From VGKP01 sp964578345 (GTDB lineage: Archaea; Nanobdellota; Nanobdellia; Pacearchaeales; GW2011-AR1), in contig CAZOCP010000016.1 of NCBI GenBank assembly GCA_964578345.1, positions 1 through 15,774 of the forward strand: a stretch of DNA of 15,774 nucleotides, written 5' to 3'. Each line of letters begins with the position of its first letter. Within the stretch, counting starts at the first letter, position 1. Both the position numbers and the translations under genes were made by a program. The notes below the pieces were generated by a model. It ran no database searches. It was not told the DNA's origin and saw nothing but the letters and a program-made list of their open reading frames with translations. This document shows positions 6,285 through 12,838 of this stretch, in pieces.

Positions 6285-7136
6285 TTATTTTTTATTTTCT
6301 AAAATTTGTTTAATAATACGAGTCATCTCTGATAGAAAATTCTCCGCTGCTTCATGCCATTTATCTATATCTGCCCCTCTAATTTGTGCAATCAATCCAT
6401 GAGATATATTTTTATGTACATTTAAAACTTCAGAGAATGCCTGCACATAACCTATTTTAAGCATTCCAGAATCAACAAATGTTTCTTTTAGCATTCCAGC
6501 TATCTGATCTGGAGAAGGAGGCAGTTTGCCTGCAGTCATAAGAGCAGCCTGCGCAGAGTCTGCCATGCACCAATAAACTCCTTCTATAGCATTAAGCTCT
6601 GATGCCTTGCTTCTAAATAAATGAGTCGGCGCTCTCTGCAAAGCAGTATAAACTGCCTCATGTGTAGAGCGGATCTTACCTTGCTGAAGAAGCACTTTAA
6701 TCGGAATAAAAAAGCCTATATCAATTAAGGGCTCGCCATATCTTAAAATATTTATAATTACCGGCTCCCCCATAATTAAATCCTGCCACCAAGTAGACAA
6801 CTTTATCGTATTAATATGCAGCTCCTTTCCATAGTTTTGTGCAGCTACTAACTTGCCAAGCTCTTCTCTATACCACGCAATTAATTCCAAGTCCCAGTTG
6901 ACAGCAGCATCATCAATAATAAAAATTATATCTATATCAGAATTATGAGTAGCATCATTCCTGGCTTGTGAGCCAAAAAGAACAGAGGATTTAATAATGC
7001 GGTCAAATTTATGATGTGCTTTCATAGCAAAATCCATCGCTATGTCTCTTTCATTAGTAAAAACATTTTCCTGCTCTTTTATTACCGGTTGTTTTTCCAG
7101 CTTATTGTCTTCTTTTTTATCTCCCTTTTTTTTCAT
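6285..7136 (-). CDS. Nucleotidyltransferase with HEPN-like helical C-terminal domain
   Basis: In this 283-residue protein, after a charged, probably disordered first 30 residues, a minimal nucleotidyltransferase domain carries the pol-beta signature GSQARNDATHNSDIDIIF, with G55-S56 and the metal-binding pair D67/D69. A third acidic residue may lie at LHIN/TIKL near 125. The C-terminal half (about 165-283) is helical and resembles HEPN domains (ASELNAIEGVYWCMADSAQA and EVLNVHKNISHGLIAQIRGA). MNT and HEPN are usually separate toxin-antitoxin genes; here they look fused. A canonical RX4-6H motif is not obvious, so ribonuclease activity is uncertain. It may nucleotidylate another protein or RNA. 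The TATA box at 7159-7166 fixes the start. Confidence 0.75.
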   Translation of the reverse strand: MKKKGDKKEDNKLEKQPVIKEQENVFTNERDIAMDFAMKAHHKFDRIIKSSVLFGSQARNDATHNSDIDIIFIIDDAAVNWDLELIAWYREELGKLVAAQNYGKELHINTIKLSTWWQDLIMGEPVIINILRYGEPLIDIGFFIPIKVLLQQGKIRSTHEAVYTALQRAPTHLFRSKASELNAIEGVYWCMADSAQAALMTAGKLPPSPDQIAGMLKETFVDSGMLKIGYVQAFSEVLNVHKNISHGLIAQIRGADIDKWHEAAENFLSEMTRIIKQILENKK

Positions 7137-7158
7137 TTTAATATAAAATTTAAGTATT

Positions 7159-7166
7159 ATTTAAAT
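7159..7166 (-). promoter_or_regulatory. TATA box of the nucleotidyltransferase gene
   Basis: ATTTAAAT on the minus strand is centred 26-27 bases before the ATG at 7136, in the 35-base gap after the stop of the barrel-protein gene. The gene can therefore be expressed separately. Confidence 0.6.
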
Positions 7167-7171
7167 CTTTA

Positions 7172-9022
7172 CTACTCTATTGGTGTCCCCGATAATCTGC
7201 TTCGGCCTTGTATCTGCCCGCCCAATTCTACAGGCAGAGATGAAAATCCTCCGCCATAAATAGAGTGATGTACATCAGGATTCAATCCATATCCTGCAAA
7301 ATACCCTCCTGTAGAGCCTATAATATTGCTCCAATAAGGCTGCTGGACAGCTTTCCCATAAACTTGGGCCCCAAAAGCATGAAGAGTCTCTGCAAATGGC
7401 GATACTTGAAAATGCTGATACCAATCCCCTGTTTCAATTACCTTTTTAAGTTCGCCAGCTTTTTTGCTATATTGCTCAATCAATTCCATATGCTGTTTAG
7501 TAGGTACATTGCCCATCCCCATAGGCAATTCTGTATGCTCTAATCCAAAATTATCTGAAAGATGAATATGTTTTACGTCTGGAGCTATTTTCTTAGTTTC
7601 TTCAAGAATATCTTTCTCTGAATAGCCATATCTTCTCAGCATATTAATATGCCCTACATCCCAAGTGGCGCCGATTAGTTTATCCGCCTGTTTCCTTGCT
7701 TCATATTCTCCTATACCTTCTTTCTTCGCTCTTTCAACAAAAGCATCGCGTGTTTTCGCAATCATTTCCTTTATGTCTGCTGCTCTGGTTATGCCCATTC
7801 CAACAGGAGGATTTTCAATACTTATTATCGGAGCACTATTTCCAAATTTTTCATAAGCATGAAAAGCAACATTTGAAAATGTTTTAGCCGACTGCTCTAT
7901 CGCAAATTCTTTCAGAGGCCTGAATATCTCTGGGGCATTGCCTGGCTTAGAAAGCAATTTCAGCCCATTATCTACTGTCTCAGCAAGCTCAATTACCTTT
8001 GTCCTATCCTGTCGATACTCCTCACTAAGACCAGAAAAGTTATCTCTAAATTTTTTCAGTTCATTCTCTCTTTCTTTATTGCCTGTTTTTACAGCAGCTT
8101 CAAAAGCTTGATTAAAAGCTTCTTTAAAGTTTGAGTATGCATCTCGAATAAAAATATGAGCATGACTTAAATGGTCTACATTTTCTTTGAGCTGACGAGC
8201 AATAAGGGAATTTTTTTCAGCAATATCTCTCAAATATTTTTCATATTTTTCAGAGTCCATTTGAGACAAATTATATGCTTTAAGCAGAGCATTTTTTCCT
8301 CCATCATCATGCAGAATCTCGGCTCCTCTTTGCAAAGCTACATTGAGACGCTCCTTCCCTCTAGACATTTCATTATTTATTGTGCTAAGATGCCCTTCCC
8401 ATTGCTGCTCATTAATTCTTGCTATCTCTTTTTCAGGCGTAGGCTTCTCTTTAGTATAATAACTCTCTTTCTGAATAGGAATTAGATACACTCTTCCCTC
8501 TCTCTCATTTATAACCGCTGTACTTAATGAAACTTCCTCTCCCTTATCAGTCTTCACTTTTGTTTCAGGGTCAAGCAAGCCATTGCTAGAATGAAACGTA
8601 ACAATAATGTTTCCATCAGGATTAAGTTTATGTCCTCTTTCTATCGCGCTTATCATTGTTTTCTCAGCCGCCCTGCGTTGAAGTTCATCCCATCTTTGTT
8701 CAACAGCTCCAGAAGGTTCTACTAAAGGTCCATGAAGAGTCAGCTCAGTTCCAGAAAGCTTGGCCAATCTTCTGATTTCTTCCAAATGCTGTTCAGGCAC
8801 CGCCTCAAGAATTTTCGGGCTAATTCCAGTTACTTCAATTGCCTTAGCTCCAGTACTTAGTTTTTCTGTGACTTCTTTAATTTGATTTGCAGTATCTGGT
8901 CGAGTAGTAAGTGCAAAATGTGAAGTTGGAAAAGATTTTCCATAACTAAATCCTAATGGAGACTCATTAGCATAGCTATCTTTATATTTTGTATCATCAT
9001 AAAATGTATAATAACCAGTCAT
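7172..9022 (-). CDS. Xylose-isomerase-like TIM-barrel protein with long helical insertion
   Basis: The 616-residue protein has strand-end motifs of the AP-endonuclease-2/xylose-isomerase-like superfamily. These are TLHGPL (H97), VTFHSS (H144), ISIENPP (E403), TWDVGHIN (D455, H458), KHIHLSDNFG (H485, H487, D490), EHTELPMGMG (H496) and VIETG (E530). These residues normally hold two or three divalent metals, so the active site looks complete. Members are sugar isomerases/epimerases or DNA-repair endonucleases, and which applies cannot be told. Between about 150 and 385 there is a large, mostly helical insertion with coiled-coil character, which makes the protein about twice the usual 280-300 residues. 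The C-terminal 60 residues are Gly/Tyr-rich. It begins 17 bases after the small membrane-protein gene, probably in one transcript. Confidence 0.75.
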   Translation of the reverse strand: MTGYYTFYDDTKYKDSYANESPLGFSYGKSFPTSHFALTTRPDTANQIKEVTEKLSTGAKAIEVTGISPKILEAVPEQHLEEIRRLAKLSGTELTLHGPLVEPSGAVEQRWDELQRRAAEKTMISAIERGHKLNPDGNIIVTFHSSNGLLDPETKVKTDKGEEVSLSTAVINEREGRVYLIPIQKESYYTKEKPTPEKEIARINEQQWEGHLSTINNEMSRGKERLNVALQRGAEILHDDGGKNALLKAYNLSQMDSEKYEKYLRDIAEKNSLIARQLKENVDHLSHAHIFIRDAYSNFKEAFNQAFEAAVKTGNKERENELKKFRDNFSGLSEEYRQDRTKVIELAETVDNGLKLLSKPGNAPEIFRPLKEFAIEQSAKTFSNVAFHAYEKFGNSAPIISIENPPVGMGITRAADIKEMIAKTRDAFVERAKKEGIGEYEARKQADKLIGATWDVGHINMLRRYGYSEKDILEETKKIAPDVKHIHLSDNFGLEHTELPMGMGNVPTKQHMELIEQYSKKAGELKKVIETGDWYQHFQVSPFAETLHAFGAQVYGKAVQQPYWSNIIGSTGGYFAGYGLNPDVHHSIYGGGFSSLPVELGGQIQGRSRLSGTPIE

Positions 9023-9039
9023 TTAATTAAATTTTATAT

Positions 9040-9243
9040 TTATTCACAATGTGGACAGCATGGTTTGATAAATTTTGCCAAAGCAGCAGCAATCAAAATA
9101 ATTCCAACAAGAGTCCCCCAATCGCTGAATTTCCATATCCCATTGGCAACTAAAATCAAACCAGCAATAAGCCAGATTCCTGCATGGCATTTTGAGCATG
9201 CGCCCATTGTACAAGTAGACAAAGGTTTTTTTATTTCTTTCAT
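9040..9243 (-). CDS. Small Cys-rich two-helix membrane protein
   Basis: The 67-residue protein starts MKEIKKPLSTCTMGACSKCH. Two hydrophobic stretches follow, about residues 22-36 (GIWLIAGLILVANGI) and 44-58 (TLVGIILIAAALAKF), then a C-terminal KPCCPHCE. The two Cys clusters would lie on the same side of the membrane, giving a possible metal site or disulfide pair. No characterised family is recognised. It is the only gene here with a clear Shine-Dalgarno (AAGGAGGT at 9248-9255), and its TATA box is correspondingly farther upstream, so it has a short leader. It probably leads an operon with the barrel-protein gene 17 bases downstream. Confidence 0.75.
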   Translation of the reverse strand: MKEIKKPLSTCTMGACSKCHAGIWLIAGLILVANGIWKFSDWGTLVGIILIAAALAKFIKPCCPHCE

Positions 9244-9247
9244 ATGG

Positions 9248-9255
9248 ACCTCCTT
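9248..9255 (-). promoter_or_regulatory. Shine-Dalgarno site of the small membrane protein
   Basis: AAGGAGGT on the minus strand ends 4 bases before the ATG at 9243. It is a near-perfect anti-16S match, unusual in a window where other genes look leaderless. Confidence 0.65.
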
Positions 9256-9277
9256 TAATATTTAAAAATAGTCATCT

Positions 9278-9285
9278 ATTTATAT
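9278..9285 (-). promoter_or_regulatory. TATA box of the small membrane-protein operon
   Basis: ATATAAAT on the minus strand predicts a start of transcription near 9257, leaving a leader of about 14 bases that just contains the Shine-Dalgarno site. Confidence 0.5.
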
Positions 9286-9316
9286 CTTTCTTTAGCTATT
9301 TTTTTAATGCTCGTTG

Positions 9317-9392
9317 AAATCCTAGGATTTTAATCTGCGGGAAGAGGACCTCGGATTTTTCCATATCAAAAAACCATAAAGGTTTTGTGATA
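9317..9392. repeat. Two intergenic hairpins between divergent genes
   Basis: 9317-9330 is the perfect palindrome AAATCCTAGGATTT. 9364-9392 is a 12-bp stem (TATCAAAAAACC/GGTTTTGTGATA, one mismatch) with an ATAAA loop. The second resembles other A/T-loop stems in this window. Both lie between the promoters of the small membrane protein (minus) and the transglycosylase (+). Confidence 0.6.
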
Positions 9393-9419
9393 ATTTCTAA
9401 AGACAAGACTAAAAAAGCT

Positions 9420-9427
9420 TTTATATT
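9420..9427 (+). promoter_or_regulatory. TATA box of the transglycosylase gene
   Basis: TTTATATT is centred about 24 bases before the ATG at 9447. It shows that the true start is 9447 rather than an in-frame Met at 9387, which lies upstream of this box. Confidence 0.6.
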
Positions 9428-9446
9428 GACTTTACAGGAAATCTAT

Positions 9447-10592
9447 ATGTCATTCAAAATACTGTATCAAGACAGAAAATCAGATTCTAGAGTAGGCATT
9501 TTGAACACTAAATCAGGCAAAATTGAAACTCCATTCTTTATGCCGGTTGCAACAAAAACAGCAGTAAAACATATTTCGTCAGAAGATTTGAAAAGTATGA
9601 AAGCGAAGGCAGTAATCTGCAATTCTTTTATTCTATCTTTAAAGCCAGGAGTTGAAGTAATAAAATCGTTAAAAGGAATAAATAATTTTATGTCTTTTCC
9701 AGGAATTATATTCACAGATTCTGGAGGTTTTCAGATGTATTCACCTTATTTATATATTAAATCTGAAGAAAAAGGAGTTATCTTCAAAAATCCTTTTTCC
9801 GGCGAGAAGGTTTTTATCACACCTGAAAAAGCAATGGACATTCAGTTGGATTTAGACGGTGATGTGGCAATGTGCTTGGACAGCATGCCTTTATTTAGAG
9901 ATTCAAAAGAATCTATTGAAGAAGCTGTAAGAAAAACTGGATTATGGGCAGAAATCTGCAAAAGACATCATGATCTGAGACAGAAAAAAATTTCTTTAGA
10001 AAATAGGCAGCTTCTTTTTGGAATTACACAGGGTGGAATCTATGATGATTTAAGGGAAAAAAGCGCTCGTGATTTAGCCAAGATCTCTTTCGATGGCTAT
10101 GCATTAGGGGGGCTTGCGTTAGGAGAGCCAAAAAAAGATGAATATAGAATGATTGAAATAGTAAAAAAAATACTTTCAAAAGAAAAACCTCTCTATCTTA
10201 TGGGCGCAGGAGATCCAATAGAACTTTTGGAAGCAATAAGCAGAGGAGCAGATATCTTTGATTCACGCTATCCGACACAAAATGCCAGGCGGGGCAGTCT
10301 ATTTACCTGGAAAGGCAGACTCTCCTTAAAAAGCGCGAGAAATAAAGATGAATCTAAAGCAATAGATTCTGACTGCACATGTTTTGTCTGCAAAAGATAC
10401 AGCAGAGCATATCTAAGGCATCTAACATTAGAAGAAGAAGGTGCTGGCTTGCGTCTTGTCAGCTATCACAACTTATATTTCTTGCAAAGTTTAATGGGAA
10501 AGGCAAGAACCGCTATAAAAAAAAGTAGATTTTTGGAATTTAAAGAACAATTTATTAGAATATATGAGAAAAATGATGCAAATGTTGAGTAA
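9447..10592 (+). CDS. tgt: tRNA-guanine transglycosylase, bacterial-type
   Basis: The 381-residue enzyme exchanges guanine in tRNA for a 7-deazaguanine base. It shows DSGGFQ (D91), MCLDSMP (D145), FGITQGG (Q195), GYALGGLALGEP (215-228), the nucleophile region DIFDSRYPTQNARRG (D272) and the zinc site CTCFVC...H (C310, C312, C315, H341 in SYHNL). Length, the DSGGFQ form and the YHNL zinc end match the bacterial queuosine enzyme, which acts on G34. Archaeal ArcTGT, which acts on G15, usually reads DSGSFQ and carries extra C-terminal domains that are absent here. The substrate (preQ1, queuine or preQ0) cannot be decided from this. The start is set by the TATA box at 9420. The last 20 bases overlap the relic that follows. 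Confidence 0.9.
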   Translation: MSFKILYQDRKSDSRVGILNTKSGKIETPFFMPVATKTAVKHISSEDLKSMKAKAVICNSFILSLKPGVEVIKSLKGINNFMSFPGIIFTDSGGFQMYSPYLYIKSEEKGVIFKNPFSGEKVFITPEKAMDIQLDLDGDVAMCLDSMPLFRDSKESIEEAVRKTGLWAEICKRHHDLRQKKISLENRQLLFGITQGGIYDDLREKSARDLAKISFDGYALGGLALGEPKKDEYRMIEIVKKILSKEKPLYLMGAGDPIELLEAISRGADIFDSRYPTQNARRGSLFTWKGRLSLKSARNKDESKAIDSDCTCFVCKRYSRAYLRHLTLEEEGAGLRLVSYHNLYFLQSLMGKARTAIKKSRFLEFKEQFIRIYEKNDANVE

Positions 10593-10761
10593 CTCTATAG
10601 CAATTATTGGTACAGCCGGAAAAGAAATTGATTCAGTAAAATTTGACAGATTGCTAGAGAGAACTGTTTTTATTAATTTTTACAGATCATGGAAGATAGA
10701 CAACCATTTAAGAAGTAATATATTAAATGGAATAGTTTTAAGCGGCAGTGTGGAAATATGA
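10573..10761 (+). pseudogene. Short relic frame beginning MMQMLSNSIAIIGTAGK
   Basis: A 62-codon frame (alternative start at 10564) overlaps the end of tgt by about 20 bases. Its start, SIAIIGTAGK, resembles the first strand and glycine loop of Rossmann/SLOG-like domains, but the rest is short and does not continue such a fold. The frame ends at TGA inside the ATG of the next small frame. The likeliest reading is a truncated gene; chance coding is a real alternative. Confidence 0.3.
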
Positions 10762-10892
10762 GAAGCTTAAAAAAATTTGAAGAATTTGTAAGTTTAAGAA
10801 TTGTAATAAAACAGAAACCAGATAAAGAAAGAGCAAAAAATCTTATTTCAGAATCTGAAGGCAAGTTAAATTTTTCTATTGTTACTATTTAG
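10758..10892 (+). pseudogene. N-terminal relic of a HEPN-type protein
   Basis: The 44-codon frame starts MRSLKKFEEFVSLRIVIKQK and then PDKERAKNLISESEGKL. This matches my recollection of the first 35 residues of an archaeal HEPN family (LxxFEEFxxxxIVxKQxPDxxRAxxLIxEAE), whose members are about 130-150 residues long. Here the frame ends after 44 codons, so the helical core and its motif are missing. It starts at an ATGA overlap with the frame before it, as in coupled toxin-antitoxin pairs. The break is followed closely by the hairpin at 10910. It could instead be a genuine small protein. Confidence 0.4.
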
Positions 10893-10909
10893 AAATTAAT
10901 TCATAGTTA

Positions 10910-10926
10910 AAAACCCAAAGGGTTTT
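10910..10926. terminator. Hairpin between convergent units
   Basis: AAAACCC-AAA-GGGTTTT is followed by T residues on both strands in effect, and sits between the end of the + strand relic (10892) and the end of the minus-strand SPOUT gene (10939). Its position suggests a bidirectional terminator. Its build also resembles the dispersed hairpin family. Confidence 0.45.
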
Positions 10927-10938
10927 ATGATTTAACAG

Positions 10939-11520
10939 TTAAAATTTCTTTTTATTTTCTTTCTTCAAGTAAGCTATGAGATCTTTGCTTATTAATGGTC
11001 TGCCTCTTAAAACAACATAACGATAAGGCAAAATAGTAGATTCGATATCATTTATTTTAATATCTATATTGTCTTGAAAATTAATTTCAGAGATATTGGC
11101 TCCGTTTATTATTTGTTTTACTACAAATACAGCGTTATCTGTGCTCATTTGCTCTTTTCCTATGTTAAAAGCTTCTGAATTTTTAAGAAATTGCGCTAAT
11201 TCGAATGTAGTTCGATTTTTTGGCGGATTGTCTCCAAGAATGCCTCCAAAAACAAAATAATTAAACTCTTTTGCTCTAGAGGGTGTTAAAAATTTTTTGG
11301 CTTTGGGCTCAAGAACTGCAAGATTTTTCAGACACAGAGTCTTTATTGATTTGCTAAAAACTCTGCCGTATTTTTTAAGTTTTTTTACATTTTCCTTTTT
11401 TACATTAGTAAACCAAACATTGTTCTTACCTGCTATTTGAGATATGTGCTGGTATTCTATTAAACACCATTCCCAAAGCTCAGGCTCAAGATGCTCTATA
11501 ATAAAAACAGGTGATTTCAT
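10939..11520 (-). CDS. Sfm1-like SPOUT methyltransferase (DUF431 type)
   Basis: The 193-residue protein has the hallmarks of the Sfm1/DUF431 family of SPOUT-fold SAM methyltransferases: FIIEHLEPELWEWCLIEYQH (6-25), FGGILGDNPPKNRT (91-104), NIGKEQMSTDNAV (119-131) and LPYRYVVLRGRPLI (164-177). These glycine-rich and NIGKxQM segments form the knotted SAM pocket. Yeast Sfm1 methylates an arginine of ribosomal protein S3, and archaeal members may modify a ribosomal protein or RNA; the target here is not known. The length is complete for the family. The start is backed by the TATA box at 11541-11548. It stands alone in transcription, downstream of but not coupled to the HEPN/MNT pair. Confidence 0.85.
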   Translation of the reverse strand: MKSPVFIIEHLEPELWEWCLIEYQHISQIAGKNNVWFTNVKKENVKKLKKYGRVFSKSIKTLCLKNLAVLEPKAKKFLTPSRAKEFNYFVFGGILGDNPPKNRTTFELAQFLKNSEAFNIGKEQMSTDNAVFVVKQIINGANISEINFQDNIDIKINDIESTILPYRYVVLRGRPLISKDLIAYLKKENKKKF

Positions 11521-11540
11521 AATTCTTAATATTTTTTATT

Positions 11541-11548
11541 TTTATAAA
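11541..11548 (-). promoter_or_regulatory. TATA box of the SPOUT gene
   Basis: TTTATAAA on the minus strand is centred 24-25 bases before the ATG at 11520, in the gap after the HEPN gene. Confidence 0.6.
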
Positions 11549-11597
11549 GGCTTGCTATTTTAAGAGATATGCTGCGTGCACTGAAGAAATCATAGAA

Positions 11598-12110
11598 TTA
11601 TTTTTGCATTATTTTTTTCGTATTTTCTAGAATCTCACTGGCAAGTGCAAATAATTCTTCATACAGTTTCTCATCAATAGAGAGCTCAGTGCCATATTGA
11701 TATTCTTCACGCATCTTTGTACTAGTAGTTATTTCTTTCCCCTTTTGAACTTCGAGTGCCGTAACTTTATCCAATATTTCCTTATCAATATCTATCTTTT
11801 TGTCTTCAATGAGACTATACATTAATACAAACGTGCACTCTTGATTTCCCGATACATAACCAAATTTTGCGGCAATGGCCAGGAAACATTGGTAAGTAGA
11901 ATAGAAAAATGCACTTACCGACCAATCAGAGTATCCTGTTTTTGCAAAATTGACCGCTGCTTTTAGATTATGGTCTGCTTTGGCTAGATGACTTGAGGCA
12001 AGTTCCATATTTGTCTGAATTTTTACAAGACCTCGGTGTTTACCTGTCTCCTTCAGTTCCTTCTGTGCCTTATTCAAGCACCATTCGACTTTATTTTTAG
12101 CGTGACTCAT
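11598..12110 (-). CDS. HEPN-domain protein, partner of the wHTH-nucleotidyltransferase
   Basis: The 170-residue helical protein has the HEPN pattern: MELASSHLAKADHNLKAA (35-52), GYSDWSVSAFFYSTYQCFLA (59-78) and TSTKMREEYQYG (129-140). HEPN proteins paired with minimal nucleotidyltransferases are toxin-side RNases (HepT type) or substrate-binding partners. The expected RX4-6H motif is not seen: the R134-EEYQYG segment has Tyr where His is expected, so RNase activity is doubtful. The ATG overlaps the stop of the upstream gene (ATGA at 12107-12110), showing tight translational coupling. Expression probably comes only from the promoter at 12731. Confidence 0.8.
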   Translation of the reverse strand: MSHAKNKVEWCLNKAQKELKETGKHRGLVKIQTNMELASSHLAKADHNLKAAVNFAKTGYSDWSVSAFFYSTYQCFLAIAAKFGYVSGNQECTFVLMYSLIEDKKIDIDKEILDKVTALEVQKGKEITTSTKMREEYQYGTELSIDEKLYEELFALASEILENTKKIMQK

Positions 12111-12694
12111 AGTTGTTGCAGGATATCTAATAAGAGATCCTCTCCTGATACGACAATGCCTTTGAGCGCATTCAACACTACTGCTTGTTTTTTCTTTATA
12201 TGTTTTTCTATGTCTTCTTTGGTCTGATAGACGGGATGCACTTTTTTCCGATTGATAGAGTTAATATCTTCTATTTCATTTTTAACTTTCTTAAAATTTG
12301 CTTGATTGACAATAACCAATGCATCAATATCTCGGGCTTCTTCATCCTTATATAAGACCGAGCCGAATAAGACAACTCCATTGGAACTTTTTATTTTTTT
12401 TAATTCGTTAACCCAGACGCGTACATATGGCGAAGCTTTCATAGCTTCTCGCTTGAGAAGATATTTGATATATGCTCGCGCGTACTCATTTTCTAGATCA
12501 ACTCGATAGATGTTTGCCTTTCCTACTTTTCTCTTTACAATAACGCGCTCTTTCTCAAGTTTCCTTGCGATTTTTAGCACGCCGACGGCACTCATACCTA
12601 GAACGCCAGATAGGTTATTAGCGTTATATTCTATTTCAGGGCTTTTGAGAATGCTCAAAACAAAGCGCATCTCGTTATCTTGTCCGTTTTTCAT
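12107..12694 (-). CDS. Winged-helix plus minimal nucleotidyltransferase (MNT) protein
   Basis: The 195-residue protein has two parts. Residues 1-70 form a winged helix-turn-helix (MRFVLSILKSPEIEYNANNL, SAVGVLKIARKLEKERVIVK, then the wing KVGKANIYRV). Residues 88-195 form a pol-beta type minimal nucleotidyltransferase with VVLFGSVLYKDEEARDIDAL, G111-S112 and D122/D124 as metal ligands. In MNT-HEPN modules the MNT is the antitoxin and can AMPylate the HEPN toxin; here it also carries the DNA-binding domain, so it probably represses its own promoter. A 13-base sequence repeated 21 bases apart lies directly upstream. Overlap with the HEPN gene is 4 bases. Confidence 0.85.
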   Translation of the reverse strand: MKNGQDNEMRFVLSILKSPEIEYNANNLSGVLGMSAVGVLKIARKLEKERVIVKRKVGKANIYRVDLENEYARAYIKYLLKREAMKASPYVRVWVNELKKIKSSNGVVLFGSVLYKDEEARDIDALVIVNQANFKKVKNEIEDINSINRKKVHPVYQTKEDIEKHIKKKQAVVLNALKGIVVSGEDLLLDILQQL

Positions 12695-12696
12695 TG

Positions 12697-12730
12697 CTAA
12701 CTTATAGTTAGTATATCCTAACTTATAGTT
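12697..12730 (-). promoter_or_regulatory. Direct-repeat operator of the MNT-HEPN operon
   Basis: AACTATAAGTTAG on the minus strand occurs twice, at 12697-12709 and 12718-12730, starts 21 bases apart (two helical turns). Each copy is itself nearly symmetric (AACT-ATA-AGTT). The repeats lie between the TATA box and the ATG, where a bound repressor would block initiation. The wHTH domain of the first gene is the obvious candidate binder. Confidence 0.7.
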
Positions 12731-12738
12731 TATATACC
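12731..12738 (-). promoter_or_regulatory. TATA box of the MNT-HEPN operon
   Basis: GGTATATA on the minus strand abuts the operator repeats. The predicted start of transcription is near 12709, leaving a leader of about 15 bases before the ATG at 12694. Confidence 0.55.
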
Positions 12739-12752
12739 TTTCGCTATTGTCT

Positions 12753-12808
12753 GTTGTTGCATGCTATACCTTTACCTCCTTAATTTTTTGACTGAGGAAT
12801 GCAACAAC
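12753..12808. repeat. 10-bp inverted repeat between the tRNA and the MNT-HEPN operon
   Basis: GTTGTTGCAT (12753-12762) and its exact complement ATGCAACAAC (12799-12808) enclose 36 bases. It lies between the 3' end of the tRNA gene and the MNT-HEPN promoter. Its role is unknown; it may end tRNA read-through or mark an insertion scar. Confidence 0.5.
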
Positions 12809-12838
12809 TTCAGGATCTGTAAGCAGCTTCGAGAAAAA

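Noticed and set aside
6249..6314. 21-codon + strand frame starting MKVCKNRKN
   Set aside because: It runs into the opposite nucleotidyltransferase gene, has no promoter at leaderless distance, and is short enough to be chance.
8171..8485. 104-codon + strand frame
   Set aside because: It is antisense to the helical insertion of the barrel protein and is Phe/Ser-rich as expected for the complement of that coding sequence.
9387..9446. Upstream in-frame start for the transglycosylase gene
   Set aside because: It lies before the TATA box at 9420-9427, and the family's N-terminus matches the start at 9447.
12730..12762. 10-residue leader peptide behind AAGGAGGT on the minus strand, upstream of the MNT-HEPN operon
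   Set aside because: The ATG is 11 bases from the ribosome site and its stop overlaps the TATA box, so it would be transcribed only by read-through from the tRNA. Probably chance.
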